Assembly: GCF_016427535.1 (NCBI RefSeq)
Contig: NZ_JAELXV010000001.1
Coordinates: 620,001 to 684,000, forward strand
Direction of reading: 5' to 3'
Origin: Hymenobacter sp. BT559
GTDB lineage: Bacteria; Bacteroidota; Bacteroidia; Cytophagales; Hymenobacteraceae
Length of the DNA stretch: 64,000 bases
Shown piece by piece: positions 18,154 to 27,573 of the stretch (position 1 is the first letter of the stretch; each line of letters starts with the position of its first letter). The position numbers and the translations under genes are program-made. The notes below the pieces were generated by a model. The model was not told the DNA's origin, searched no databases, and worked only from the letters and a program-made list of their open reading frames with translations.

Positions 18154-20826
18154 TTACTTGCCGGCTACGGGCACAAGTTGCTTGGTCACGTTCCAGCCTT
18201 CTACCGATACCACGGGGGTAGGCACGCCGGGCGAGGGCGTGTAGTCGAGCGTCACGGTCTGGCTACCACCCGGCAGCACCGACACGTAGTTGTCGCTGTA
18301 GAACACTGGCAGGATGCGCTTCTGCGTGGTGGGGTTTACCAGGGCCACGCGGTTGAAGAAGGCTACCGGCGCGCCAGCGGGGTTGCTTAGCGTGACTTCC
18401 AGCTTGCCGGCGGCTACCTGCCGGGTGCTGACCCTAGGGCTGGCTTTGGCCATGCCTTTCAGGCCCGAGTACTCGCCCCTGGCATCGGGCAGCCAGTAGA
18501 AGTTGTTACTAATTACCTTCTTGTTGAAATCTTGCAGCTGTAGCGACAGGAACATGCCTTGTTGCTGACCCAGCTTCCGTACCAGCCCGTTGATGGGCAG
18601 GTAGCGCTTGGAGGACGAGGGGTTGATTTCGACGATTACCTGCGTCACGGGCGTTTTCTTGCCGGCCATGTCGTAGGCGTCTACCACCAGCATCATGTCG
18701 CGCTTCACCTCGAAGCTATTGTTGACGAGCGTCACCATGCTGTCCACGGGGTTGTACATCACGTGCAGCGGCTCGCTGCCGGTACGCAGGCCGTAGAGGC
18801 AGGCGTTGGGGTCGAGGTAGTAGTCGTACATCTGGCCGCGCAGGGCGGTCCAGGGGTTTTGCGTTTTCCAGATGATGCTGCCCGTGTACCAGTCCCACAT
18901 GTGCGAGCTGAAGCCTTCCATGAGGGCGCGGTACTGGTCGTAGTTCACGAGTTGAGCCTTTAGGCCGAAGTCGCGGATATCCTTGGGCGCGCCATAGGGC
19001 AGCAGGTACTGCTCGTAGCCGATATAAGTGTGGTAGGTCCACACCGAGTCTACCTGCTCGGTGGGGGTATCCCCTTTGCTGCTGGCGGTGCGCGGCCCTA
19101 GGTAGCGCGGCGGCACCATATTGGCGGGCAGCAGGAGGCGCTCTAGCGACTCCACGTCGCCCACGCCCACCGAGCCCACTTCCGAGTTAAAAGGGAAGGT
19201 GCGGTGCCCCCAGAACGTGCTAATCGGCTGAATACCATAGGGGCCATCACCGTTGCCACCTAGGTTGTTGTACGACATGCTGTCGGAGTTGGAGAACGGA
19301 ATAAACCAGCGCGTGCCGTCGAGGCGGGGCAGCAGCGTGTCCTGCATGGCCGCTAGGATGTCCTTAGGAGGCGTAATCTCGTTGCCGCCGCACCAGATGG
19401 CTAGCGAAGGGTAGTTGCGCACCATTTTCACCTGGTCGGCCACCGAGTTCACGAATAGCCGGTGGTCATTGGGGTACTTGCGGCGGGTGTACTGGTCTTC
19501 CAGCTTCATGGGGTCTACCCAGCGGCCGTTGGCATCGCCGCTCATCCAGAAGTCCTGCATCACGAGCATCCCGTACTTGTCGCAGGCCTCGTAAAACTCG
19601 GGCCGCTCGACGAGCGCGCCGCCCCACACCCGAATCAGGTTCAGGTTCATATCGCGGTGAAACCGGATTTCGGCATCGTAGCGCGCCTTGGTGAAGCGCA
19701 GCATGGCATCTGAGATAATCCAGTTGCCACCCTTAATGAACAGCTTCTGGCCGTTCACCAGCACCTGCATGCTCTCGGTCTTGCTGTTCCACTGGTGCTG
19801 GATTTCGCGCACGCCCACCTGCATCGCTTCCTCGTCCGAGACAGTTTTACCGCCCGTCAGAAATTGCACCTTGGAGGGATACAGGTTCTGCGGGCCGTAA
19901 CCATTAGGCCACCACAGATTGGGGTTTTGGAGCTTGAGGGCGGGCAGGCTCACCTGCTTGGTGCTGCGGGCGGGCACTGTCACGGCTTGCTTCACTACCT
20001 GGCCTCCTAGGGTATACTGCACCACGCCGGCCACCGGTTTGGCGGTCGGGTTTTCTAGCTCGGTCGTTACCAGAATGGTAGCCGGCGCCTGCGGGCCTTT
20101 GGGTTGGCGCACGCCGGGCACGCGGGTAATTACGTGCGGATTCTTGACGTTGATGGCCCGCGTTTTCTCAATCGTCACCTTGTCCCAGATGCCTGTGTTG
20201 CGGTCCCGAATGGGCCGAATCCAGTCCCAGCCGGCTGTGTATTGCGTGCTCACGTTGCGAGCAATGACGCCGTCGCCACCCTGGCCGCCGTTGGGGTTGC
20301 CCACGGGGTCGGGCGGGTACACCACCACTGCCAAGCGGTTGCGGCCGCTCTTAGCCAGGTAGGGCGTGATGTTGTAGGCCTGCCGCAAGAACATGCCGTG
20401 GTGCGTCTTCTTATTGAGCTTCTGCCCGTTCAGATACACCTCACAGCTGTAGTTCACGCCCCGCAGGTTCAACCACACTTGGCCATCGCCTGCAGCCGGT
20501 GCCTCCTGAAAGTCCTTGACAAACCAATAGGTATAATAGTCGCGCCCGGTTTTGTAGATATCCGGGATGCGCTCGTTGTTCATCCCGAAGAACGGGTCGG
20601 GCACCTGCTTGTTGGTCAGCTGGGTAGTGAGCACCGTGCCCGGTACTACAGCCGGCTGCCAGCCCCCTAGGGCATAGCTGGGCTGCGAAAGCTGCGCGCC
20701 CGTAACCGTGACTTTACTGATGGGCTGGGCCACCCAGTCGGAGTTCAGCTCGTAGCGTTGCTGCGCGGCCAGCGGCGAAAAACCGGTCAGCGCAAGAAGA
20801 GAAAGCAGGTAGCGAAATCTTGTCAT
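18154..20826 (-). CDS. GH2 exo-beta-mannosidase / exo-beta-glucosaminidase-like enzyme, exported
   Basis: 890 residues from the ATG at 20826, which opens a signal peptide (TRFRYLLSLLALTGFSPLAAQ); an in-frame GTG at 20853 is less likely. Layout is that of large GH2 enzymes: N-terminal jelly roll (WVVPGTVLTT-like segment, YYTYWFVKDF, LRGVNYSCEVYLNG), Ig-like domain, TIM barrel, and C-terminal beta domains. The acid/base is the Glu of WCGGNEITPP (about 480) and the nucleophile the Glu of FNSEVGSVG (about 547). The order and length resemble CsxA-type exo-beta-glucosaminidases, but those carry Ser-Asp where this has Asn-Glu, so beta-mannosidase activity is favoured. That would cut the core Man-beta-GlcNAc of N-glycans. 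Confidence 0.85.
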   Translation of the reverse strand: MTRFRYLLSLLALTGFSPLAAQQRYELNSDWVAQPISKVTVTGAQLSQPSYALGGWQPAVVPGTVLTTQLTNKQVPDPFFGMNNERIPDIYKTGRDYYTYWFVKDFQEAPAAGDGQVWLNLRGVNYSCEVYLNGQKLNKKTHHGMFLRQAYNITPYLAKSGRNRLAVVVYPPDPVGNPNGGQGGDGVIARNVSTQYTAGWDWIRPIRDRNTGIWDKVTIEKTRAINVKNPHVITRVPGVRQPKGPQAPATILVTTELENPTAKPVAGVVQYTLGGQVVKQAVTVPARSTKQVSLPALKLQNPNLWWPNGYGPQNLYPSKVQFLTGGKTVSDEEAMQVGVREIQHQWNSKTESMQVLVNGQKLFIKGGNWIISDAMLRFTKARYDAEIRFHRDMNLNLIRVWGGALVERPEFYEACDKYGMLVMQDFWMSGDANGRWVDPMKLEDQYTRRKYPNDHRLFVNSVADQVKMVRNYPSLAIWCGGNEITPPKDILAAMQDTLLPRLDGTRWFIPFSNSDSMSYNNLGGNGDGPYGIQPISTFWGHRTFPFNSEVGSVGVGDVESLERLLLPANMVPPRYLGPRTASSKGDTPTEQVDSVWTYHTYIGYEQYLLPYGAPKDIRDFGLKAQLVNYDQYRALMEGFSSHMWDWYTGSIIWKTQNPWTALRGQMYDYYLDPNACLYGLRTGSEPLHVMYNPVDSMVTLVNNSFEVKRDMMLVVDAYDMAGKKTPVTQVIVEINPSSSKRYLPINGLVRKLGQQQGMFLSLQLQDFNKKVISNNFYWLPDARGEYSGLKGMAKASPRVSTRQVAAGKLEVTLSNPAGAPVAFFNRVALVNPTTQKRILPVFYSDNYVSVLPGGSQTVTLDYTPSPGVPTPVVSVEGWNVTKQLVPVAGK

Positions 20827-20926
20827 TCGAAAAAGAATCTTAGGCCGATGCACCTAAGATTTTAAGGCATCCTGCTGCGTGCAACAGGATGCGACAATCA
20901 GAATTATTGTAGTAGAAAGGGGCTCC

Positions 20927-22222
20927 CTAGGCGCGCCGGATTTTATACCCAGCCGTGCCGTAGAACAGAATAAATAAATAGCACGGAACAACCAGCCAGT
21001 AAGCGTGTTGGGCGGTGAAGTGGTCGGCCAGTAGCCCGTAGAGGGGCGGCAGCACCGCCCCCCCGGCAATAGCCATGATGAGCAGCGACGAGCCTAGCTT
21101 GGTGAAGCGCCCCAGCCCCTCGATAGCCAGCGGCCAGATGGCCGGGAAGATGAGCGAATTGGCTAGCCCCAATAGGAAAATGAATAGAACCGAGGTGAGG
21201 CCGCTAGTGAAAATTGCCCCTAGGGCAAAAAGTATCCCGGCTACCGCAGAAATCTGCAGTGCCTTTTTCTGAGATAAATACTTCGGAATAGTGATGATGC
21301 CGATGATATAACCCAAAATCATCGCAAACAACGTGCAGCTAGCGAAGAACTTAGAAACGCTGAGCGCAATGCCCTGCGAAGTGCCGTAGCTGATGATAGT
21401 ATCGCCGGCAATTACCTCCACGCCCACGTAGAAGAACATGGCCAGCGCCCCTAGTATCACGTGCGGAAAGTGAAAGATGCTCGATTTGTTAGTGTTGGCA
21501 GCGGCCACGGCTTCGTCCTCGTGGTCGGTGTCGATTTCGGGCAGCGACGAGAAGTAGATGAGCACGGCCAGCAATACCAATACGCCCAACATGAGCAGGT
21601 AGGGCGTCACCACACGGGCGGCGAGAGCATTGAGCTCGACGGCTTTGGTAGCGGCGTCCATGCTGCCTAGGCGCTTCACGAGGGCGTCGGCGTCTTTGAG
21701 GGCCACGGCACCTAGGGCCACGGGGGCCAGCGCCCCAGCCACCTTATTGCAGATGCCCATGATGCTGATGCGCTTGGCGGCACTTTCGCGGGGACCTAGG
21801 ATAGTGATGTAAGGGTTAGCCGCTGTTTGCAGCACGGCCAAGCCAGTGCCTTGCACAAACAAGCCCAGCAAAAACAGCCCGTAGGTGCGCGTCAGGGCCG
21901 CAGGCACGAACAACAGTGCCCCGACGCCCATTACCAGTAACCCGGCCGACATGCCCTTCTTAAAGCCCGTGGCTTTCAACACCCAGGCCGACGGAATGGC
22001 CATTACCAGGTAAGAAATGTAGAAAGCAAACGCAACCAGATACGCCTCGAAGTTGGTCAGCTCGCAGGAGATTTTCAGGTACGGAATCAGTACCGAGTTG
22101 AGCCAGGTGACGAACCCGAAAATGAAAAACAGCGCGCCGATGATGACAATCGAGCGGTTTTGCTGGCTGCTGGCCGGGGGCGGCAGTGTGTTTGCGCTGG
22201 TTGGAGGAGCTACTTTCGGCAT
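20927..22222 (-). CDS. MFS sugar transporter of the FucP/GluP (NagP-like) family
   Basis: 431 residues with 12 predicted membrane segments. The start of helix 1 (GALFFIFGFVTWLNSVLIPYL) is the family signature, and FVQGTGLAVLQTAANPYIT and NSLIFPAIWPLAIEGLGRFT are typical of the fucose/glucose/GlcNAc:proton symporters. It sits between a GH20 hexosaminidase and a GH2 gene, in one operon with a sugar kinase and a glucosamine-6-phosphate deaminase, so the transported sugar is probably GlcNAc released in the periplasm, as for NagP. Fucose is the main alternative, because fucosidases lie nearby. Inner membrane. Confidence 0.88.
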   Translation of the reverse strand: MPKVAPPTSANTLPPPASSQQNRSIVIIGALFFIFGFVTWLNSVLIPYLKISCELTNFEAYLVAFAFYISYLVMAIPSAWVLKATGFKKGMSAGLLVMGVGALLFVPAALTRTYGLFLLGLFVQGTGLAVLQTAANPYITILGPRESAAKRISIMGICNKVAGALAPVALGAVALKDADALVKRLGSMDAATKAVELNALAARVVTPYLLMLGVLVLLAVLIYFSSLPEIDTDHEDEAVAAANTNKSSIFHFPHVILGALAMFFYVGVEVIAGDTIISYGTSQGIALSVSKFFASCTLFAMILGYIIGIITIPKYLSQKKALQISAVAGILFALGAIFTSGLTSVLFIFLLGLANSLIFPAIWPLAIEGLGRFTKLGSSLLIMAIAGGAVLPPLYGLLADHFTAQHAYWLVVPCYLFILFYGTAGYKIRRA

Positions 22223-22277
22223 ACTGCGGGGAATAGAACTAGGATGGGAATAAGACTAAGGAACTGCGCGGCACGGC

Positions 22278-24608
22278 TTACTGCACCACCAACTCATCGG
22301 CAAATAGCCAGGTGTCGGGTGCCTGCTGACTGGCTGCCGCTGGCTGAGCATTTTTAGCGGTAACTCGCACGAAGCGAGCTTTCGTTTTTTTCCACTCGGC
22401 CTTCACTTCACTGATGCCCGTGCCGGGTTGGGCCGCCGCTACGGGCGCTGAATACACCGTTTTGTAAGTGCGCCCATCGGTCGACACCGCTACTTCCAAC
22501 GTAGTCGGCAAGAGGATTTTGTCTTCGGGCTTTTGCAAAAAGGTGCTGCGCACAGAGCTGATTTCGGTGGCTTTCTTCAAGTCGAGCGTCGCTGCTAAGT
22601 TATCGCCTAAGAACCCGAGCCAGTGCCCATCGGTATGACTGCGCGAGCCTTTCAGACCATCGACCAGCGTAAGCGCGCCAGTGCCCCGATAGTTTTTGTG
22701 CGGCGCTGCGGCCAGCTTGGTAGGGGTAGCAAACGCCTTATGCGCGCTCACGTCGGTGGTAGTCATCTTGCCCGCCGGCTGCCCGTTATCAAACGAAGCC
22801 GCCTTAACCACGGCCGAGCTGGTGAGGGCAAATGGCCCCGTATAAGAGGTAGACGAAGGCGTGGGCGCCGTGCCGTCGAGCGTGTAAGTAATCTGCGGGC
22901 CAGTGGCGTCGAGTAGTAGGCTAACCACATCGCCGCCCTTGGTGGTGTCGGGCACGAACTGCTGGCGCACATTGAAGGCGCTCTTGGCGTAATTGGCACC
23001 TAGGGCGGCAAAACGCTGGTACTGGGGCTGCATGCGCACCTTAAAGCTTTCCCAGTTTTTCTGGCGGGCAGGCGTCCAGAGCACTTCGGCCAGGGCCGAC
23101 ATGCGGGGCAGCACCATGTACTCGACCTGCTGCGTAGTGGGGATGTACTCGGTCCAGAGGTTGGCCTGGGCACCTAGGATATATTTCTTTTCGTCGGCGC
23201 TTAACTCCGAGGGAGTGGGCTCGAAGGAATAGACTTTTTCCAAGGGCAGGTAGCCGCCAATGTTGAGTGGCTCCAGGCTGACTTCGCCCTGGGCGTGGTC
23301 GAAGTACACAAACTCGCCGGGCGTCATGACCACCTGGTGCTTTTGCTTGGCGGCGGCTGTGCCGCCCTCCATGCCGCGCCACGACATAACAGCGGCGTTG
23401 GGGGCTAGGCCACCTTCCAGGATTTCATCCCAGCCCATGATGGTTTTGCCCTTACTGTTTACAAACTTCTCCATGCGCTGCACAAAGTAGCTCTGCAACT
23501 CGTGCTCATCCTTGAGGTGCTCGGCCTTAATGCGGGCCTGGCACTTATGGCATACTTTCCAGCGGGTTTTAGGTGCCTCGTCGCCCCCAATGTGCACGGT
23601 CTTGCTCGGAAACAGCGGCATTACTTCCGTCAGCACGTCTTGCAGGAACGCGAACGTCTGCTCGTTGCCGGCGCAAAAGATATCGTCGTATACGCCCCAG
23701 GTCTGGCCCACTTTGAAGGGCCCGCCAGTGCACGACAGCTCGGGATAGGCCGTGAGGGCTGCCAGCGCGTGGCCGGGCATTTCGATTTCGGGTACCACCG
23801 TGATGTAGCGGTCCTGCGCGTACTTCACGACCTCCTTTATCTGCTCCTGGGTGTAGAAGCCGCCATAGCGCACGTTGTCGTACTCCGGCACTTTCGCGCC
23901 GTAGTGCCCAATGAGGGTGCCCTCGCGAAAGCCGCCCAGCGTGGTCAGCTTAGGGTATTTCTTGATTTCAATGCGCCAGCCCTGGTCATCAGTTAGATGC
24001 CAGTGGAAGGTATTCATCTTGTGCAGCGCTAGGTAATCGATGTACTGCTTCACGAACTCGGTCGGGAAGAAGTGGCGGCTCACATCAAGGTGCATGCCGC
24101 GCCACTGGTAGCGTGGCTTGTCAGCCACCTCCACAGCGGGTAGGTTGGCGCCCAGCGTACGCTGCGCGGGCAGCAGTTGCCGAATGGTTTGAGTACCTAG
24201 GAACAGGCCCTGGGGCTGGTTGGCGGCCAGCACCACCTGCGTCGGCTGCACACTGAGCGCGTAGCCTTCAGGCCCTAGGGTATCGGCAGGAGCTGAAAGC
24301 TTTAAATAGATAGTGCCGGCGCGCTGCTTGCCCGGTGCGGTCTGCACCACGGGCGGCTGCACGCCGGTAGCGCGACCTATTTCCTGGCTTAGGCCCTGCC
24401 CAATGCGACGCAGCTCGTCATTTTTGGGACCAACGTAAATCTTGGTTTCCGGCGTGATGGCGAAGCTGCCGGTACCGGGCACCAGCCGCACGGGCTGCGG
24501 AATAACCGCGATAGCACGCTGGCTAGTAGAGGCCTGCTGGGCAGCGGCGGTAGCGCTCCAGCCTAGGCTCAGGATGGCGGCCGCAACGGCCCACAGGTTC
24601 TTCTTCAT
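22278..24608 (-). CDS. GH20 beta-N-acetylhexosaminidase with C-terminal discoidin-like domain
   Basis: 776 residues. The start is the ATG at 24608, which overlaps the TGA of the kinase gene (ATGA) and opens a signal peptide (KKNLWAVAAAILSLGWSATAAAQ); an upstream in-frame start at 24656 would put 16 odd residues before it. GH20b domain, then a catalytic barrel beginning YQWRGMHLDVSRHFF, and the catalytic Asp-Glu in VHIGGDEAPKTRW (about 342). After the barrel comes a chitobiase-C-like part (ITYTLDGTAPTPSS) and a beta-sandwich (about 620-776) with WLGFLGDNLAATLDLKKATEI like F5/8-type modules. It removes terminal beta-GlcNAc/GalNAc. The CxxC in KVCHKCQARI is notable for an exported protein. Confidence 0.94.
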   Translation of the reverse strand: MKKNLWAVAAAILSLGWSATAAAQQASTSQRAIAVIPQPVRLVPGTGSFAITPETKIYVGPKNDELRRIGQGLSQEIGRATGVQPPVVQTAPGKQRAGTIYLKLSAPADTLGPEGYALSVQPTQVVLAANQPQGLFLGTQTIRQLLPAQRTLGANLPAVEVADKPRYQWRGMHLDVSRHFFPTEFVKQYIDYLALHKMNTFHWHLTDDQGWRIEIKKYPKLTTLGGFREGTLIGHYGAKVPEYDNVRYGGFYTQEQIKEVVKYAQDRYITVVPEIEMPGHALAALTAYPELSCTGGPFKVGQTWGVYDDIFCAGNEQTFAFLQDVLTEVMPLFPSKTVHIGGDEAPKTRWKVCHKCQARIKAEHLKDEHELQSYFVQRMEKFVNSKGKTIMGWDEILEGGLAPNAAVMSWRGMEGGTAAAKQKHQVVMTPGEFVYFDHAQGEVSLEPLNIGGYLPLEKVYSFEPTPSELSADEKKYILGAQANLWTEYIPTTQQVEYMVLPRMSALAEVLWTPARQKNWESFKVRMQPQYQRFAALGANYAKSAFNVRQQFVPDTTKGGDVVSLLLDATGPQITYTLDGTAPTPSSTSYTGPFALTSSAVVKAASFDNGQPAGKMTTTDVSAHKAFATPTKLAAAPHKNYRGTGALTLVDGLKGSRSHTDGHWLGFLGDNLAATLDLKKATEISSVRSTFLQKPEDKILLPTTLEVAVSTDGRTYKTVYSAPVAAAQPGTGISEVKAEWKKTKARFVRVTAKNAQPAAASQQAPDTWLFADELVVQ

Positions 24609-25486
24609 AGAGCTAGGGCGGTTTGCGCCTGGGGGGCGGTTTGCTTCATGTGGCAAAGGGCTGCCGCGCCCAGTACCGCCGCGTTGCCCATGAGCGAGGG
24701 AGCTACCACTAGGCGGTCAGTTATTTGGCGAAATGGGAACGCACCCAAGGTTTCGTACAGGCCGTCGCGGAAAAACTCGTAGCCCTGGCTTACCGAGCCG
24801 CCCAGGAAAATAGCTTCGGGGGCGAGCGCATACAGGATAATGTGCAGCGCCCGCCCTAGGTGCCGCCCCAGCTCGTCGTAGAGGGCAAGCGCCTCGGCAT
24901 CGCCCTGCTGAGCGAGGGCGTGCCACTCGGCGCCCACCCGGCCCGTGCGCTGGCTGAAAAACTTGCCGCTGCAATAATCCTCGATGGTCTTGTCGAGATA
25001 CGGAATCATTCCGAACTCGCCGGCGCTCGACAGCGTGCCCGAGTACACTTGGTGATTGATGACGATACCTGCTCCCAAGCCGGTACCTAGGGCCAGGCCC
25101 ACTAGGTTGGCGTAGGGCCGGCCCTGGCCGTACATCTTCTCGCCGATGGCAAACGCGTTGGCGTCGTTGGTGAGATACACTGGCTTATCGAAGTAGCTGG
25201 TGAGGTGCCGTTTAAGGTGCACCTCGCGCCACGACGGAATGTTCTGCACGTTGTGCACAATGCCCTCTTCCTCATCTACCAGCCCCGGCACGCCGATGCC
25301 GATGCCCGCCACCTCAGCCGTGACCAGCGGCGCCAAGTTGCGCGTCAGTTCGGTCAGAATCTGCTCTTTGGAAGCGCTGGCCGAGGTTTCAAAACGAAAC
25401 TCCTGGATAAGCTCGCCATCTTGCACGACGCCCACCTGAATTTTCGTTCCGCCAATATCGACGCCTAGGTACTTGCTGCTGGTCAT
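24605..25486 (-). CDS. ROK family sugar kinase, probably N-acetylglucosamine kinase
   Basis: 293 residues from the ATG at 25486 (TSSKYLGVDIGGTKIQVG); the frame is open further upstream but that stretch is the antisense shadow of the NagB gene. ATP-binding motif DIGGTK at about 10-15, the ROK segment LTNDANAFAIGEKMYG with the catalytic Asp, and LALGTGLGAGIVI. It has no CxCGxxGC zinc motif, unlike the regulator upstream, and a variant EFGMIPYLDKTIEDYCSG segment in its place. Position between NagB and a hexosaminidase in one operon points to phosphorylation of GlcNAc to GlcNAc-6-P in the cytoplasm; glucokinase is possible. Overlaps the next gene by 4 bases. Confidence 0.85.
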   Translation of the reverse strand: MTSSKYLGVDIGGTKIQVGVVQDGELIQEFRFETSASASKEQILTELTRNLAPLVTAEVAGIGIGVPGLVDEEEGIVHNVQNIPSWREVHLKRHLTSYFDKPVYLTNDANAFAIGEKMYGQGRPYANLVGLALGTGLGAGIVINHQVYSGTLSSAGEFGMIPYLDKTIEDYCSGKFFSQRTGRVGAEWHALAQQGDAEALALYDELGRHLGRALHIILYALAPEAIFLGGSVSQGYEFFRDGLYETLGAFPFRQITDRLVVAPSLMGNAAVLGAAALCHMKQTAPQAQTALAL

Positions 25487-25541
25487 GTAGTTATAATATG
25501 CTAATGAGGGTAGGACATTAAGATAATTTGAACCGTAAGAG

Positions 25542-27485
25542 CTAGAATTTATAGCGCACAAATGCTTCCATGGCCTCGTAGTTGGCCATGCCCAGGCGGT
25601 CGTATTGGTGGGCCGTTTCGCGGTTGCGGTGCTCGGCGCGCACCCAGAACTCGCGGGCATCGTCGCCGGGGAACACGGGCGTGTCCTTCTGGCTCTGGTG
25701 CTTGAAAATGGCGTTGCGCTTGCGCAGTACTTCCTGCGGCGATAGTGGCACGGCCATCTCAATCTCGTAAGGCTTAAACTCGTGCCACGCGCCGCGGTAC
25801 ATCCACACCCAGCAGTCCTCCACCCAGGCCTCGGTCTGGCGCAGGCGGCGCAGGGCCTCAATCACGATGTTGAAGCACACGATGTGCGTGCCGTTGGGGT
25901 CGGCAAAGTCGCCGGCCACGAACACTTGCTGTGGCTTCACCTGCTGGAGCAGGTCCATCGTCAGCTCAATATCCTTGTCCGTCACCGAGAGCTTCGCCGT
26001 GCGGCCCGACTCGTAGAAGGGCAGTGCCTGGAAGTGAATGTGCTCATCGGTTAGCCCGGCGTAGCGGGCCCCCGCAATGGCCTCGCTCTTGCGAATGAAG
26101 CTCTTAACGTTGCGAATTTCTTGGGTGTCAGGCTGGTTAGGCTGCTTGTGCTGGATAAACTGGCGCATGTCATCGTACACGCCCTGCAGCTGGCTGGTAT
26201 CCTTACCTAGGCTGCGGTCGAAGTCGATGGCAAACTCCACGTAGCGCAGCACGTCGTCGTCCCACACGGCCGTGTTGCCCGAGGTTTGGTAGGCCACGTG
26301 CACGTCGTGGCCCTGGTCGATGAGGCGGATAAAGGTGCCGCCCATCGAAATGACGTCGTCGTCGGGGTGGGGCGAGAATACGATAACGCGCTTCTTCTCG
26401 GGCAGGGCGCGCTCGGGGCGCTGCGAGTCGTCGGCGCCCGGCTTGCCGCCCGGCCAGCCCGTAATGGTGTGCTGAAGCTTGTTGAAGATGTGGATGTTGA
26501 TGTTGTACACCGGGCCACGCTCGGTGGCCAGCTGGGCCATGCCGTTGCTGTTATAGTCGTCCTCGGTCAGCTTCAGAATAGGCTTGCCTAGGGTGTTCGA
26601 CAGCCAGATAACGGCCTTCTTAATCAGCTGCTCGTCCCACTCGCAGTCCTTCACCAGCCACGGGGTGTCGAAGCGCGTGAGCTCGGCTGCCGCGGCCTCG
26701 TCCAATACAAAATCTACGTTATCGGCTAGTTGCAGGTAAGTGGCTGGTACCTCGCTCGATACCTCGCCCTCCACAGCCTTCTTGATGATGGGCGCCTTAT
26801 TGCCGCTCCAAGCCATCAGCACAATCTCGTGGGCCTTGAAGATGGTACCGATGCCCATCGTGATGGCCTTGGTCGGCACGTTTTCCTTGCCGCCAAAGTC
26901 GCGCGAGGCATCGCGGCGCGTTAGGTCGTCCAGCGTCACCAAGCGCGTGCCCGAGTTGGGCGCCGAGCCGGGCTCGTTGAAGCCCACGTGACCGGTACGG
27001 CCGATGCCTAGGATTTGCAAGTCCAATCCGCCGTGCTCTTCAATCTGACGCTCGTAGTTGACGCAGAAGGCTGCCACCTCGTCGGGGGCCAGCGTGCCAT
27101 CGGGAATGTGCACGTTCTGCCGCTCGATGTCGATGTGGTCGAACAGGTTCTCGTTCATGAACGTCACGTAGCTCTGTGGCGACGTGGGCTGCATGGGGTA
27201 GTACTCGTCTAGGTTGAACGTCACTACATTGCGAAAGCTCAACCCTTCCTCGCGGTGCATGCGCACCAGCTCCTCGTACACGCCCACCGGCGTAGCCCCG
27301 GTAGCCAGCCCTAAAATGGCTTTTTCGCCCTGCTGCTGCTTGCTTTTGATGAGGTTAGCAATGCGCTCGGCTACTTGTACGGAAGCCACCTGCTTGTTGC
27401 GGTACACGGTCACCGGCAGCTTTTCAAAGCGCGTCTCCTCCAGGAGGTTTAGGCGGGTCGTGATGGGTAGGGTAACGTTCTGCAT
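25542..27485 (-). CDS. nagB: Glucosamine-6-phosphate deaminase fused to a LmbE/PIG-L deacetylase-like domain
   Basis: 647 residues, more than twice the 260-270 of plain NagB. Residues about 20-290 are NagB: GLATGATPVGVYEELVRMH, FNLDEYYPMQPTSPQSYVTF, and LGIGRTGHVGFNEPGS, with the catalytic Asp and the His of TGHVGF. Residues about 370-640 are LmbE/PIG-L-like: VFSPHPDDDVISMGGTF with the metal-binding HPDD, and ADPNGTHIVCF with a third possible His ligand. NagB converts glucosamine-6-P to fructose-6-P and ammonia. Such fusions are widespread in Bacteroidota. No nagA is in the window, which raises the question whether the second domain deacetylates. It is read between the ROK regulator and the kinase. 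Confidence 0.93.
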   Translation of the reverse strand: MQNVTLPITTRLNLLEETRFEKLPVTVYRNKQVASVQVAERIANLIKSKQQQGEKAILGLATGATPVGVYEELVRMHREEGLSFRNVVTFNLDEYYPMQPTSPQSYVTFMNENLFDHIDIERQNVHIPDGTLAPDEVAAFCVNYERQIEEHGGLDLQILGIGRTGHVGFNEPGSAPNSGTRLVTLDDLTRRDASRDFGGKENVPTKAITMGIGTIFKAHEIVLMAWSGNKAPIIKKAVEGEVSSEVPATYLQLADNVDFVLDEAAAAELTRFDTPWLVKDCEWDEQLIKKAVIWLSNTLGKPILKLTEDDYNSNGMAQLATERGPVYNINIHIFNKLQHTITGWPGGKPGADDSQRPERALPEKKRVIVFSPHPDDDVISMGGTFIRLIDQGHDVHVAYQTSGNTAVWDDDVLRYVEFAIDFDRSLGKDTSQLQGVYDDMRQFIQHKQPNQPDTQEIRNVKSFIRKSEAIAGARYAGLTDEHIHFQALPFYESGRTAKLSVTDKDIELTMDLLQQVKPQQVFVAGDFADPNGTHIVCFNIVIEALRRLRQTEAWVEDCWVWMYRGAWHEFKPYEIEMAVPLSPQEVLRKRNAIFKHQSQKDTPVFPGDDAREFWVRAEHRNRETAHQYDRLGMANYEAMEAFVRYKF

Positions 27486-27573
27486 GGCGGCAAAGCTGGT
27501 AAGGCTGCGAAAATGCTAAAGTGAAAGTGGTAAGATGAAGCAGATGAAGTAGCTAGCGATGAGTTGGGTGAGC

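Noticed and set aside
25487..25861. Long N-terminal extension of the ROK kinase frame
   Set aside because: The extra 125 codons overlap the NagB gene and are rich in Arg and Pro. The kinase fold begins right after the ATG at 25486.
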